NCBI GenBank assembly: GCA_964506935.1
Contig: CAZDOD010000047.1
Location: 1 to 17,728, forward strand
Reading direction: 5' to 3'
Origin: CAZDOD01 sp964506935
GTDB lineage: Bacteria; Desulfobacterota; Zymogenia; Zymogenales; Zymogenaceae
Length of the DNA: 17,728 nt
The notes under the pieces were generated by a model. That model made no database searches. It saw nothing but the letters and a program-made list of their open reading frames with translations, and was not told the origin of the DNA. Shown one piece after another: positions 1-7,716 of this stretch (its first letter is position 1; every line of letters starts with the position of its first letter). A program made the translations under genes and the position numbers.

Positions 1-120
1 GCAAAATTGGACTTCATACTTGACAGGCTCTCCAGCGGTGATCCCCGAGCTTCTGAGCAGCATCTCATCCTTTGCATCGGATAGATCCCCGATGGCGAGC
101 CTGTCAAGTATGAAGTCCAA
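1..120 (-). CDS. Dual-specificity/tyrosine phosphatase-like protein, N-terminal fragment
   Basis: On the minus strand a TTG at 118-120, preceded by GGGAGG five bases upstream, opens a frame that overlaps the end of the HD gene by 17 bases. It starts MDFILDRLAIGDLSDAKD and continues to SSGITA. This resembles the N-terminus of dual-specificity phosphatase-like proteins, where a 'D-R-L-A-I-G-x-x-x-D-A-x-D' stretch is followed by 'G-I-T-A-V-L-N-L'. The expected V-L-N-L does not follow: from base 30 outward the frame reads the inverted repeat. Only 31-120 is therefore likely genuine, and no catalytic C-x5-R loop is visible. In-frame stop TAG lies just upstream (136-138), which supports the TTG start. 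The family call rests on pattern memory of about 29 residues and is tentative. Confidence 0.45.
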   Translation of the reverse strand, partial: MDFILDRLAIGDLSDAKDEMLLRSSGITAGEPVKYEVQFC

Positions 121-126
121 TTTTGC
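1..126. repeat. Perfect 30-bp inverted repeat at window edge (fold-back)
   Basis: Bases 1-30 are the exact reverse complement of bases 97-126, with a 66-base loop (31-96). The match stops at the inner side (31 does not pair with 96) and runs to the window edge on the outer side, so the true arm may be longer. The right arm carries coding sequence of two overlapping minus-strand genes: the HD gene stop and the start of a phosphatase-like gene. The left arm repeats that coding sequence in the wrong orientation and interrupts the phosphatase-like reading frame. This fits a fold-back chimera at a contig end better than a functional element, although a real inverted duplication cannot be excluded. 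Confidence 0.9.
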
Positions 127-685
127 CCTCCCGTTCTATAAGACCTGCGAGATCTTTCGGCTCATAAGGGAGCCTCTTGAAGATATCCTCTTCCAAAATC
201 CGGGTTAACCTGTAAAGCCTTTCTATTCTTTCTTTCGCCTCTTCGGATTTTTTCCCGTATCTCTCAAAGAGATATGAAAATCGCGCGTCCAGTGTCACTA
301 TCCGGTCGTGGTTGACCCTCTTGTCGGCGTAATTTACAAGTCCGGCCTCGGAGATGGAACCCCTCTCGTAGTCATCGAGAGACACGTGCTGTCTCACAAT
401 CGGGGCGACTTCGGAAAAACCGAGATTTATCAAAAAATCGCTCCCCATCTCTCCGTGATGAGTACCCTCTTCCATCGCCGGCATCTTTGATACATCGTGG
501 AGTATCGCCCCAGCGGTTATGAGCTTCATATTAATTTGAACGCCCTCCTCCAATAGTCCCTCGGCGATAAAGATGGCGACTCCCTCTACCACGAGGCTGT
601 GTTTTACAATATGTTCTGGTACCCCTTCATCCGACAGGATTAAAAGACACTCTTCCCTTTCAGGTATCACTTTTAATTGAGACAT
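104..685 (-). CDS. HD-domain metal-dependent phosphohydrolase, uncharacterised
   Basis: A 193-aa soluble protein with the HD-superfamily metal pattern: His29, His63-Asp64 in 'AILHDVSK', a further His pair at 76-77, and Asp121 in 'NYADKRV'. HD enzymes hydrolyse phosphate esters of nucleotides or nucleic acids using one or two metals; the substrate here cannot be deduced. The C-terminal third is charged and helical. I chose ATG 683-685 over the upstream TTG at 724 because the 13 extra residues are hydrophobic and unlike the family; neither start has a clear Shine-Dalgarno site. The gene is divergent from carA across about 100 bp. The next gene, a phosphatase-like ORF, starts inside its last codons, which suggests an operon leading out of the window. 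The last residues lie within the edge inverted repeat, so the 3' end beyond 97 is uncertain. Confidence 0.8.
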   Translation of the reverse strand: MSQLKVIPEREECLLILSDEGVPEHIVKHSLVVEGVAIFIAEGLLEEGVQINMKLITAGAILHDVSKMPAMEEGTHHGEMGSDFLINLGFSEVAPIVRQHVSLDDYERGSISEAGLVNYADKRVNHDRIVTLDARFSYLFERYGKKSEEAKERIERLYRLTRILEEDIFKRLPYEPKDLAGLIEREGKIGLHT

Positions 686-739
686 CGAAAAATAAAGACA
701 AATTATATTGCATAATTTTATCAAAGTCCAGAATTAGGC

Positions 740-768
740 TTGAAATAATCCCGAAATTGCTATATATT
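740..768 (+). promoter_or_regulatory. Candidate sigma70 promoter for carAB
   Basis: TTGAAA at 740-745 and TATATT at 763-768 are separated by 17 bases. The predicted start near 775 falls on the carA ribosome-binding site (GGGAG, 775-779), which would leave an unusually short leader, so the true promoter may lie slightly upstream. No attenuator hairpin or PyrR-like leader is visible in the 104 bp before carA. Confidence 0.3.
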
Positions 769-789
769 TTTTCTGGGAGATTTTTAAAT

Positions 790-1920
790 ATGAAAAATGC
801 CGCTATCGCACTCGAGGACGGAACAATCTTTTACGGGAGGGCGTTCGGTGCCGACGGAATCCGCTACGGCGAGGTCGTGTTCAACACCTCGATGACCGGC
901 TATCAGGAGGTCTTGACCGATCCGTCCTACAAGGGCCAGATTGTTACGATGACATATCCACAGATAGGAAACTACGGAATAAATTCAGAAGACAGCGAGT
1001 CACAAACGCCCTATGTCGAGGGATTCGTCGTAAAGGAGCTTTCGGCCATTCCGAGCAATTTCCGCTCTGAAGAGACCCTCGAGGCATTTCTGAAGAGGCA
1101 CAATAAGATCGGCATCCAGAGCGTCGATACGAGGGCGCTGACCCGACACATAAGGCTCTCCGGGGCGATGAAGGGGGTCATCTCCACGGTCGACATGACC
1201 CCAGAGATACTCGTCGAAAAGGCTAAAAACTCGAAGGGCCTTGTCGGCCACGACCTCGTCCGCGAGGTCACAACCGACAGCGTCTATGAATTTAATAAAA
1301 TCCCCCCCGACATGTCATCGGTTACAGGGAGAAAGATGCCGATCCCGAAGGATACGGGCTTTCTGGTAGTGGCCTTCGATTACGGGATAAAAGAGAACAT
1401 CCTGTTCAACATAACGAATCTTGGGCTCAGGGTCAAGGTGGTTCCAGCCTCAACAACTTCAGATGTGGTCTTGGCGATGAAGCCCGACGGGATATTCCTG
1501 TCGAACGGCCCAGGAGACCCGGAGGGCGTCCCCTATGCGATAGAGGAGATAAAAAAGCTCATCGGGAAAAAGCCGATCTTCGGTATATGCCTAGGCCACC
1601 AGCTTTTGGGCCTCGCCCTTGGGATGAAGACATATAAACTCAAGTTCGGACACCACGGCGCAAACCATCCCGTCAAGAATCTTGCGACCAGACGTGTCGA
1701 GATCACGGCTCAGAATCACGGCTTTGCGGTAAGCACCGATTCGATCCCCGAAGATATTGAGCTGACCCATATAAATCTTAATGACAACACGGTCGAAGGC
1801 ATGAGACACAAAAGGCTTCCGATCTTGAGCGTCCAGTATCACCCCGAGGCATCACCCGGCCCGCACGATTCTTCATATCTATTTTCCGATTTTCTCAAGA
1901 TTATCAAGGATTCAAAATAG
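790..1920 (+). CDS. carA: Carbamoyl phosphate synthase small (glutaminase) subunit
   Basis: CarA hydrolyses glutamine and channels the ammonia to CarB, which makes carbamoyl phosphate for pyrimidine and arginine synthesis. The 376-aa product has the CarA-specific N-terminal domain ('FNTSMTGYQEVLTDPSYKGQ') and a C-terminal class I glutamine amidotransferase domain. The nucleophile is Cys267 in 'GICLGHQLLG', with His351 and Glu353 in 'YHPEASPGPHD' completing the triad. Length is normal for the family. The start is ATG 790: GGGAG lies ten bases upstream, and the 11-residue extension from 757 reads through that site. carB begins three bases after the stop, so the two subunits are almost certainly translated together. 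No sign of truncation. Confidence 0.97.
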   Translation: MKNAAIALEDGTIFYGRAFGADGIRYGEVVFNTSMTGYQEVLTDPSYKGQIVTMTYPQIGNYGINSEDSESQTPYVEGFVVKELSAIPSNFRSEETLEAFLKRHNKIGIQSVDTRALTRHIRLSGAMKGVISTVDMTPEILVEKAKNSKGLVGHDLVREVTTDSVYEFNKIPPDMSSVTGRKMPIPKDTGFLVVAFDYGIKENILFNITNLGLRVKVVPASTTSDVVLAMKPDGIFLSNGPGDPEGVPYAIEEIKKLIGKKPIFGICLGHQLLGLALGMKTYKLKFGHHGANHPVKNLATRRVEITAQNHGFAVSTDSIPEDIELTHINLNDNTVEGMRHKRLPILSVQYHPEASPGPHDSSYLFSDFLKIIKDSK

Positions 1921-1923
1921 CCT

Positions 1924-4900
1924 ATGCCGAAAAGAGAAGACATAAAAAAGATACTGATCATCGGCTCCGGCCCGATCATCATCGGCCAGGCCTGCGAGTT
2001 CGATTATTCGGGGACACAGGCCCTTAAGGCCCTCACCGAGGAGGGCTACGAGGTTGTCCTGATTAATTCCAACCCCGCCACCATCATGACCGACCCCGAA
2101 TTTGCCCACGCAACATACATCGAGCCGATAACACCATGGGTCGTCGAAAAGATAATCGCAAGGGAAAACCCCGACTGCTTACTCCCCACCCTCGGGGGGC
2201 AGACCGGCCTAAATATCGCAGTTTCGCTTCACAGATCCGGCGTCCTCGATAAATACGGCGTGGAGCTCATTGGCGCACGTTTCGAGGCAATAGAGAAGGC
2301 CGAAGACAGGGAGCTCTTCAAGGCGGCAATGAAGGATATCGGCCTGAACCTGCCGGATAGCGGTTATGCAAACAACCTCGATGATGCGCGGGATGTTCTC
2401 AAGACAATTGGATTTCCGAATATCATCCGCCCCTCGTATACACTTGGTGGGACCGGTGGAAATATTGCATATAATTTAGAAGAATTTGAAGAATATGTGA
2501 AGTGGGGGATAGAACAGAGCCCGATCGGCCAGGTCTTGATCGAGGAGTCGGTTCTCGGCTGGAAGGAGTTTGAGCTTGAGGTGATGAGGGATAAGGCCGA
2601 CAACGTCGTGATCATCTGCTCGATAGAAAATCTCGATCCGATGGGGATACACACCGGCGATTCGATCACCGTGGCACCTGCCCAGACACTGACCGACAAA
2701 GAGTACCAGATCATGCGCGATGCCTCCATCGCCATCATCAGAGAGATCGGAGTTGACACAGGTGGGAGCAATATCCAGTTCGCCGTAAACCCCACAGACG
2801 GCAAGCTCGTCGTCATCGAAATGAATCCGAGGGTATCGAGGAGCTCCGCACTGGCGAGCAAGGCCACGGGATTTCCGATCGCAAAGATCGCGGCGAAACT
2901 TGCGGTCGGGCTTACACTCGATGAGATACAAAACGACATCACAAAGGAGACACCGGCATCTTTTGAGCCGACGATCGACTATGTCGTAACGAAGATTCCG
3001 AGGTTCACCTTTGAGAAATTTCCCCAGACCGAGCCCATCTTGACCACCCAGATGAAGTCGGTCGGCGAAGTCATGGCCATAGGGAGGACGTTCAAGGAAT
3101 CGATCCAGAAGGCATTGAGTTCGCTTGAGACCGGATACAACGGCTTTATCAATCCGCTTTCCCCAGATGAGCAAAAGCTCATCAAAAAGGAGCGGAAGGA
3201 ATTAATCATATCTAAACTCGGCACTCCGAGGCCCGAAAGGGTGCTACTTATCGCAGAGGCCTTCCGCCACGGGGTTACAATTGAAAAGGTCCACGAGCTG
3301 ACGAGGATCGACCTCTGGTTTCTCAAAAACATCTCCCAGATCGTCGACATGGAAAAGGAGATAAAGATCCTCGCCTCCCACAAGGAGAAACTTACCGATA
3401 AGAGATTTAAAGACTACATCTTGGAGGCAAAGGAATACGGCTTTTCCGACTCGCGCCTGGCTGATCTTGTCGGTACTTCCGAGCTTGAGCTAAGAGACAT
3501 CAGGAAAGGCCACGATGTCTCTGCGGTATTCAAGCGAGTCGATACATGCGCGGCCGAGTTCGAGGCAATGACCCCTTATCTCTACTCAACCTACGAGACC
3601 GAATCGGAGGCCTTCCCGACAAAAAATAAAAAGATAATGATATTGGGTGGCGGGCCAAACCGCATCGGTCAGGGAATAGAATTCGACTACTGCTGTGTCC
3701 ACGGCGCCTTCGCCCTATCCGAATCGGGCTATGAGACGATCATGGTCAACTGCAATCCCGAGACCGTCAGCACCGATTACGACACGTCGGACCGCCTCTA
3801 CTTTGAGCCTCTTACATTTGAGCATGTCCTCAACATAGTGGATACTGAGGCCCCCGACGGCGTAATCGTTCAATTCGGGGGGCAGACCCCACTAAAGCTT
3901 GCCGTACCGCTTGAGAAGGCGGGAGTCCCCATAATCGGCACATCGCCCGATTCGATAGACCGCGCCGAGGACAGGGAGAGATTCGGCGCACTACTTCACA
4001 AGGTCGGGCTCAAACAGCCCGAAAATGGTATGGCGAGATCTGTTGACGAGGCACTGACGATTGCGGAAAGGATCGGATATCCTGTGCTTGTTCGTCCCTC
4101 ATATGTCCTCGGCGGGAGGGCTATGGAGGTCGTCTATGATGACGACGACTTGAATAATTACATGGGCCTCGCCGTCCTTGCGAGCCCAGAGCACCCGGTA
4201 CTAATCGACAAGTTTCTGTCTGACAGCACCGAGATCGACGTCGACGCCCTATCGGACGGGGAAGATGTCTTCATCGGGGGCGTGATGGAGCACATCGAAG
4301 AGGCCGGTGTACACTCGGGCGATAGCGCAATGAGCCTCCCACCTTTTTCGGTATCGGATAAAATAGTAAAAAATATCAGGAAGCAGACCATGATCCTCGC
4401 ACTCGAACTCGGCGTGGTGGGACTTATGAATATCCAATTCGCCATAAAGGACGATGAAATCTATATCCTCGAGGTGAATCCGAGGGCGAGCCGAACCGTG
4501 CCTTTCGTGAGCAAGGCGATCGGAATCCCAATGGCGAAAATAGCGGCACGAATCATGGCGGGAGAGAAATTGAAAGATTTCGACCTCCCGGATAAAATAA
4601 TCCCGAAACACATCTCGGTAAAGGAGTCGGTCTTCCCGTTCGCCAAATTCCCCGGCGTCGATATCCTCCTTGGGCCCGAGATGAAATCGACGGGCGAAGT
4701 AATGGGGATCGACACGAGCTTCGAGAAGGCATTCTACAAGGCACAGCTCGCCTGTGGTCTCGACCTCCCACTTTCTGGGAACGTCTTTATAAGCGTAAAA
4801 GACCAGGACAAGGATCAGGTGCTTCCGGTTGCGAAAAAACTCTCTGAACTCGGATTTGGCATCATCGCCACCACAGGAACTCACCGATTTCTGAAAGATA

Positions 4901-5208
4901 AAGGTGTTATATTAGAACATATTTTCAAGCTGAAAGAGCTGCAAAGGCCGAACGTCATAGACAAGATAAAGAGCGATGAGGTCCAGATGGTCATCAACAC
5001 AATGATAGGAAAGCAATCCACAAAGGATTCAATATATATTAGGAGAAGCTCGTTTCTCGCAAACATCCCCGTCTTCACGACAATCTCCGGTGCCCATGCC
5101 GCGGTGTGTGGGATCGAAAAGATCATCAAGGGAAATATAAAGGTGAAATCCCTTCAGGAGTTTCATCAGGGGCTGAAAATACGGGCAAAAAAAGAAGAAG
5201 CGCGTTAG
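1924..5208 (+). CDS. carB: Carbamoyl phosphate synthase large subunit
   Basis: The 1094-aa synthetase subunit makes carbamoyl phosphate from bicarbonate, ammonia and two ATP. Both homologous halves are intact. The first ATP-grasp domain has 'RPSYTLGGTGG' starting at Arg169 and metal ligands around 'VIEMNPRVSRSSALASKATG'. An oligomerisation region covers about 420-550. The second half begins near residue 566 ('MILGGGPNRIGQGIEFDY') and has 'RPSYVLGGRAM' from Arg724 and 'ILEVNPRASRTVPFVSKA'. The C-terminal MGS-like allosteric domain (about 953-1094) retains 'TTGT' at 983-986, part of the effector site in the E. coli enzyme, so nucleotide control is plausible. It is slightly longer than the usual ~1070 aa. 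The only ribosome-binding candidate (AAGGA) is about 14 bases upstream, so expression probably depends on coupling to carA. Confidence 0.97.
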   Translation: MPKREDIKKILIIGSGPIIIGQACEFDYSGTQALKALTEEGYEVVLINSNPATIMTDPEFAHATYIEPITPWVVEKIIARENPDCLLPTLGGQTGLNIAVSLHRSGVLDKYGVELIGARFEAIEKAEDRELFKAAMKDIGLNLPDSGYANNLDDARDVLKTIGFPNIIRPSYTLGGTGGNIAYNLEEFEEYVKWGIEQSPIGQVLIEESVLGWKEFELEVMRDKADNVVIICSIENLDPMGIHTGDSITVAPAQTLTDKEYQIMRDASIAIIREIGVDTGGSNIQFAVNPTDGKLVVIEMNPRVSRSSALASKATGFPIAKIAAKLAVGLTLDEIQNDITKETPASFEPTIDYVVTKIPRFTFEKFPQTEPILTTQMKSVGEVMAIGRTFKESIQKALSSLETGYNGFINPLSPDEQKLIKKERKELIISKLGTPRPERVLLIAEAFRHGVTIEKVHELTRIDLWFLKNISQIVDMEKEIKILASHKEKLTDKRFKDYILEAKEYGFSDSRLADLVGTSELELRDIRKGHDVSAVFKRVDTCAAEFEAMTPYLYSTYETESEAFPTKNKKIMILGGGPNRIGQGIEFDYCCVHGAFALSESGYETIMVNCNPETVSTDYDTSDRLYFEPLTFEHVLNIVDTEAPDGVIVQFGGQTPLKLAVPLEKAGVPIIGTSPDSIDRAEDRERFGALLHKVGLKQPENGMARSVDEALTIAERIGYPVLVRPSYVLGGRAMEVVYDDDDLNNYMGLAVLASPEHPVLIDKFLSDSTEIDVDALSDGEDVFIGGVMEHIEEAGVHSGDSAMSLPPFSVSDKIVKNIRKQTMILALELGVVGLMNIQFAIKDDEIYILEVNPRASRTVPFVSKAIGIPMAKIAARIMAGEKLKDFDLPDKIIPKHISVKESVFPFAKFPGVDILLGPEMKSTGEVMGIDTSFEKAFYKAQLACGLDLPLSGNVFISVKDQDKDQVLPVAKKLSELGFGIIATTGTHRFLKDKGVILEHIFKLKELQRPNVIDKIKSDEVQMVINTMIGKQSTKDSIYIRRSSFLANIPVFTTISGAHAAVCGIEKIIKGNIKVKSLQEFHQGLKIRAKKEEAR

Positions 5209-5239
5209 TTTTCAGATTATGAATAGTGGAGGATTTAAA

Positions 5240-5545
5240 ATGGAAAGGAAATTTGGTTTTTTAAGGGCCTTTTCCATTATTATGAAAATCTTAGCTTGGT
5301 TGATCCTCATAGGGAGCCTGATCGCCGCCTTCGTCCTCGTGGTGGCGGGTGGTATCTCTCCTACAGAGATGGGGGAATTCTCAAGGTTCACCGGGGTGAT
5401 GACAGGCGCCTTTATGGGGATAATCGTTATTATCTTTGGAGTACTCTATTTTCTTTTCTTCTACGCATCCGCCGAATTGATAATGCTTTTGATCTCGATT
5501 GAGGAAAACACGAGGAAGAGTTCGGAAATCTTGTCAAAAAGGTAA
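5240..5545 (+). CDS. Small two-helix membrane protein, unknown function
   Basis: A 101-aa protein with a basic N-terminus, a first membrane helix at about 16-38 (rich in I, L, A, V), a Gly/Pro/Ser-containing loop, a second helix at about 57-76, and a C-terminal segment ending 'ISIEENTRKSSEILSKR'. This tail looks amphipathic and probably lies in the cytoplasm. The start is ATG 5240: GTGGAGG (5226-5232) sits seven bases upstream, so the ATG at 5219 is unlikely. It begins 31 bases after the carB stop and is followed 19 bases later by another small membrane ORF, so all four genes may share one transcript. Many bacterial genomes carry similar small proteins ending in an 'IEENTR'-like stretch, but I know of no assigned function. 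Confidence 0.75.
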   Translation: MERKFGFLRAFSIIMKILAWLILIGSLIAAFVLVVAGGISPTEMGEFSRFTGVMTGAFMGIIVIIFGVLYFLFFYASAELIMLLISIEENTRKSSEILSKR

Positions 5546-5564
5546 TAATAGAGGGAATATTTAG

Positions 5565-5729
5565 ATGAATTTAGGCAAGTGGTTCACCAGCGAGATACCC
5601 TTTTTCACCCTCCTTTTATTTCTCATGATGGGAATATATGTGGAGGTCATATCCCGCAGGCCTGATCTCCTGACGGCAAGCCTCCCCCTGATAACCCTTA
5701 TGATAATCTACTTGGTTTTAAAGAGATGA
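5565..5729 (+). CDS. Very small (54-aa) two-helix membrane protein
   Basis: An ATG at 5565 with GAGGG (5551-5555) nine bases upstream opens a 54-codon frame ending at TGA 5727-5729. It starts MNLGKWFTSEIPFFTLLL. One hydrophobic helix covers about residues 11-29 and a second about 39-52. They are separated by a short polar loop containing 'SRRPD', and the protein ends 'VLKR'. The charge pattern suggests a two-pass inner-membrane miniprotein. It starts 19 bases after the preceding small membrane gene and probably belongs to the carAB transcript. I do not recognise it. A functional link to its small neighbour is inference from size, topology and spacing. Confidence 0.6.
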   Translation: MNLGKWFTSEIPFFTLLLFLMMGIYVEVISRRPDLLTASLPLITLMIIYLVLKR

Positions 5730-5754
5730 CCCCAAGTCTCAAAAACTGTATAAT
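5726..5754 (+). promoter_or_regulatory. Candidate sigma70 promoter for the GalT-like gene
   Basis: A consensus -10 TATAAT lies at 5749-5754 with ATGACC (4 of 6 matches to TTGACA) at 5726-5731, a 17-base spacer. The predicted start near 5761 gives a leader of about 40 bases. A perfect TTGACA at 5756-5761 has no good -10 partner at the right distance. Confidence 0.45.
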
Positions 5755-5801
5755 ATTGACAAAAGTATCTTATAAACAAAATATCTCACTCGGATGTGCA
5801 T

Positions 5802-6836
5802 ATGACATATAGAATGTTCAAGAAGTATGAGGTGGAAACGAGGATTCTTGCTCCGAAGAAATTCAAATCGAAAACAATAAAGACCGAGATCCGTGTCGAC
5901 CCACTCACGGGCAAGACATCACGGATCACCGCAGACAGGGCGGTCGGAGACAAGACAGAGAACGAAGATCAATCCTACCTTCAGAGGGTCAAAGACACCG
6001 AGAAAGACTGCCCCCTGTGTTACAACAACATCGAAAAGGTCACCCCAAAATTCCCCAAAGATATCAACGAACATGGAAGATTTAAATACCGAAATTCCAT
6101 CCTGTTTCCGAATCTGTTCCCCTACGACCGCTACAGCGCCGTCTCCACATTTTCAGACTCTCATTTCATCGAGATAGGCGAATTTTCGCCCGATGATTAT
6201 GTCGACACATTTATGAACTCACGGCAATATTTTAGGAAGGTATTTTCCCTTGACAATAGTATTCGCTACAGCGCCATAACCCAGAACTACCTCCCCTCTT
6301 CGGGAGGGACCCTTATACATCCCCACCTTCAGGTGAATGTCTTTACGACACCCACAAACTACCTTGATGAGCTTTTCAGAAACAGCAGAAACTACTTCAT
6401 CGCAAATTCCCGTTGTTTCTGGGAAGACCTCATCGATGCGGAAGAGAAGATCGGGGAGCGATTTATCTCTAGAAAGCAGAAGATAATATGGCTCACCCCC
6501 TTCGCACCTCAAGGCAGAAAGGAGGTCTGGGCGATATTTGAGGATGCTTCCGACTTTCGGGATATCGACGCCGAGGAGATCGCAAACCTGTCACAGGGGA
6601 TTGTCGCCGTCCAGAAATACTATCGAGACATGGGCGAAAACAGCTTCAACCTCGGCATATATTCAATCAGTGACGCGATATCAAGCTATCGTCTTCTTTT
6701 TAGAATTGTTGCCAGGGCAAATTTTTCACAGTACTACAGAAACGACCAGTCCTATTTCGAGGTTATCTTGGGGGAATCGGCGACCGATGAATTCCCTGAG
6801 GATATCTCTAGTGATCTCAAGAAATATTTTGAATAG
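5802..6836 (+). CDS. Galactose-1-phosphate uridylyltransferase-like (HIT superfamily) protein
   Basis: A 344-aa protein of GalT type. It has a Cys70-Pro-Leu-Cys73 pair and His121 in 'SDSHFIEIGEFS', which correspond in order to zinc ligands of classic GalT. The active-site motif is 'HPHLQV' at 173-178, with His175 as the expected nucleophile that carries the uridylyl (or other nucleotidyl) group. Length matches E. coli GalT. The first half (to about residue 190) is the well-conserved part; the second half is divergent. The sugar phosphate used is therefore uncertain, and a GalT-related NDP-sugar phosphorylase or nucleotidyl transferase is possible. No galK, galE or other sugar gene is nearby. 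The start is ATG 5802 (weak GGA upstream) or GTG 5796. It follows the carAB group but probably has its own promoter. Confidence 0.75.
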   Translation: MTYRMFKKYEVETRILAPKKFKSKTIKTEIRVDPLTGKTSRITADRAVGDKTENEDQSYLQRVKDTEKDCPLCYNNIEKVTPKFPKDINEHGRFKYRNSILFPNLFPYDRYSAVSTFSDSHFIEIGEFSPDDYVDTFMNSRQYFRKVFSLDNSIRYSAITQNYLPSSGGTLIHPHLQVNVFTTPTNYLDELFRNSRNYFIANSRCFWEDLIDAEEKIGERFISRKQKIIWLTPFAPQGRKEVWAIFEDASDFRDIDAEEIANLSQGIVAVQKYYRDMGENSFNLGIYSISDAISSYRLLFRIVARANFSQYYRNDQSYFEVILGESATDEFPEDISSDLKKYFE

Positions 6837-6838
6837 TA

Positions 6839-6867
6839 TTGACACAACCGACATTTTATCCTAATAT
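6839..6867 (+). promoter_or_regulatory. Promoter for tRNA-Gln
   Basis: A perfect TTGACA at 6839-6844 is followed after 17 bases by TAATAT at 6862-6867. Transcription would begin near 6874, about 15 bases before the mature tRNA 5' end. The -35 box lies immediately behind the stop codon of the GalT-like gene. Confidence 0.65.
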
Positions 6868-6888
6868 TTCTAAGATTTAAAAAGACTT

Positions 6889-6962
6889 TGGGGGATCGTC
6901 TAGAGGCAGGACAGCGGACTCTGGATCCGTCGACCAAGGTTCGAATCCTTGTCCCCCAGCCA
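6889..6962 (+). tRNA. tRNA-Gln (anticodon CUG)
   Basis: Acceptor stem TGGGGGA (6889-6895) pairs with TCCCCCA (6952-6958). The anticodon stem 6914-6918/6926-6930 encloses the loop CTCTGGA, with anticodon CTG at 6921-6923, which reads CAG. The T arm is CAAGG-TTCGAAT-CCTTG. The discriminator base is G and CCA is encoded (6960-6962). The U1-A72 end pair is typical of tRNA-Gln. Its own promoter and terminator make it a monocistronic unit. Confidence 0.96.
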
Positions 6963-6966
6963 GATC

Positions 6967-6996
6967 GGGGAGGGCTACTTTGGCCCTCCCCTTTTT
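6967..6996 (+). terminator. Rho-independent terminator of tRNA-Gln
   Basis: Stem GGGGAGGGC (6967-6975) pairs perfectly with GCCCTCCCC (6983-6991) around a 7-base loop and is followed by TTTTT. It starts four bases after the tRNA CCA end. The convergent Nudix gene ends 44 bases further on; on that strand no T tract follows the stem. Confidence 0.92.
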
Positions 6997-7039
6997 ATTG
7001 TGATGATATCTACCTCAATTTATAGATAAAGCAAAAAAC

Positions 7040-7477
7040 CTAATTCCTTTTCACCCCCAAAAGCTCCAGTATCCTTATCGTGTCTTTATGAAGCTCGTCC
7101 CAGATCTCAAATATCCGCTCCCGCTCGACCCATACCGCCTCACCGACGTCACTTGCCGGCTCTAATGTGCCATCCGATAAGGTCGCTCTTTTTACGATAT
7201 AGACTACGTGGAGATCTATTCCCCCATCTCCTTTGACTATCCTCTCGACCGGAGGGACAAGATCGGGCAAAATTTCGATTGTAAGCCCCGTCTCTTCAAG
7301 GACTTCCCTCTTTATCCCATCCTCTATCGTCTCGCCCACCTCCAAAAGCCCTCCCGGAAAAATCCATTTTCCCTTCCAGAATCCTCCCCTCTCGGGTTTA
7401 TGTCGGACAAATAGGAATCTTTTCCTATCGTCCTCTATCACCGCACCCACGCCGATGTCTATATAATCCTCGCTCAT
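7040..7477 (-). CDS. Nudix hydrolase (NUDIX pyrophosphatase)
   Basis: A 145-aa single-domain Nudix enzyme. The full Nudix box (G-x5-E-x7-R-E-U-x-E-E-x-G-U) covers residues 43-65: Gly43, Glu49, Arg57-Glu58, Glu61-Glu62 and Gly64. The preceding 'GKWIFPGG' is also typical. Such enzymes cleave nucleoside diphosphates linked to another group with Mg2+; 'FVRHKPERGGFWKGKW' near the N-terminus resembles ADP-ribose or (d)NTP-type housecleaning members, but the substrate cannot be told. The start ATG has AAGG six bases upstream. It is transcribed alone, convergent with tRNA-Gln and divergent from the membrane protein at 7790. Confidence 0.92.
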   Translation of the reverse strand: MSEDYIDIGVGAVIEDDRKRFLFVRHKPERGGFWKGKWIFPGGLLEVGETIEDGIKREVLEETGLTIEILPDLVPPVERIVKGDGGIDLHVVYIVKRATLSDGTLEPASDVGEAVWVERERIFEIWDELHKDTIRILELLGVKRN

Positions 7478-7687
7478 GGATAACCTTTTTTATTTTACAG
7501 TGTAAGAATTCTCAACATTTTTCTGGAAATCACTATTCCCTTTTGTTAGAATATCGCATGAATTTTAGGTGTAAATACTGATTATCTCGGCTATTGTTCT
7601 CTAATTAAATTAAACAGAAAACTTTATACCACCTTATTGAACAAACTGAAAGTTAATAATCAAACAGGATAGATAGGATAAATCTTA

Positions 7688-7716
7688 TTGATATTTATAT
7701 CTCAATTAGATAGAAT
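7688..7716 (+). promoter_or_regulatory. Candidate sigma70 promoter for the membrane protein
   Basis: TTGATA (7688-7693) and TAGAAT (7711-7716), each matching 5 of 6 consensus bases, are separated by 17 bases. The predicted start is near 7723, giving a leader of about 65 bases that ends in the strong site TGGAGGT before ATG 7790. Confidence 0.55.

Noticed and set aside
20..208. 62-aa rightward ORF at the window start
   Set aside because: It lies opposite the HD gene and inside the fold-back repeat, has no ribosome-binding site, and its sequence is low-complexity Ser-rich, as expected of an antisense frame.
2476..3174. 232-aa leftward ORF inside carB
   Set aside because: It is a shadow of the carB frame: no start signal, and the opposite strand encodes conserved ATP-grasp sequence without interruption.
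5756..5776. TTGACA followed by TATAAA as a promoter for the GalT-like gene
   Set aside because: The spacer is only nine bases, too short for sigma70; the TATAAT at 5749 with ATGACC upstream is better.
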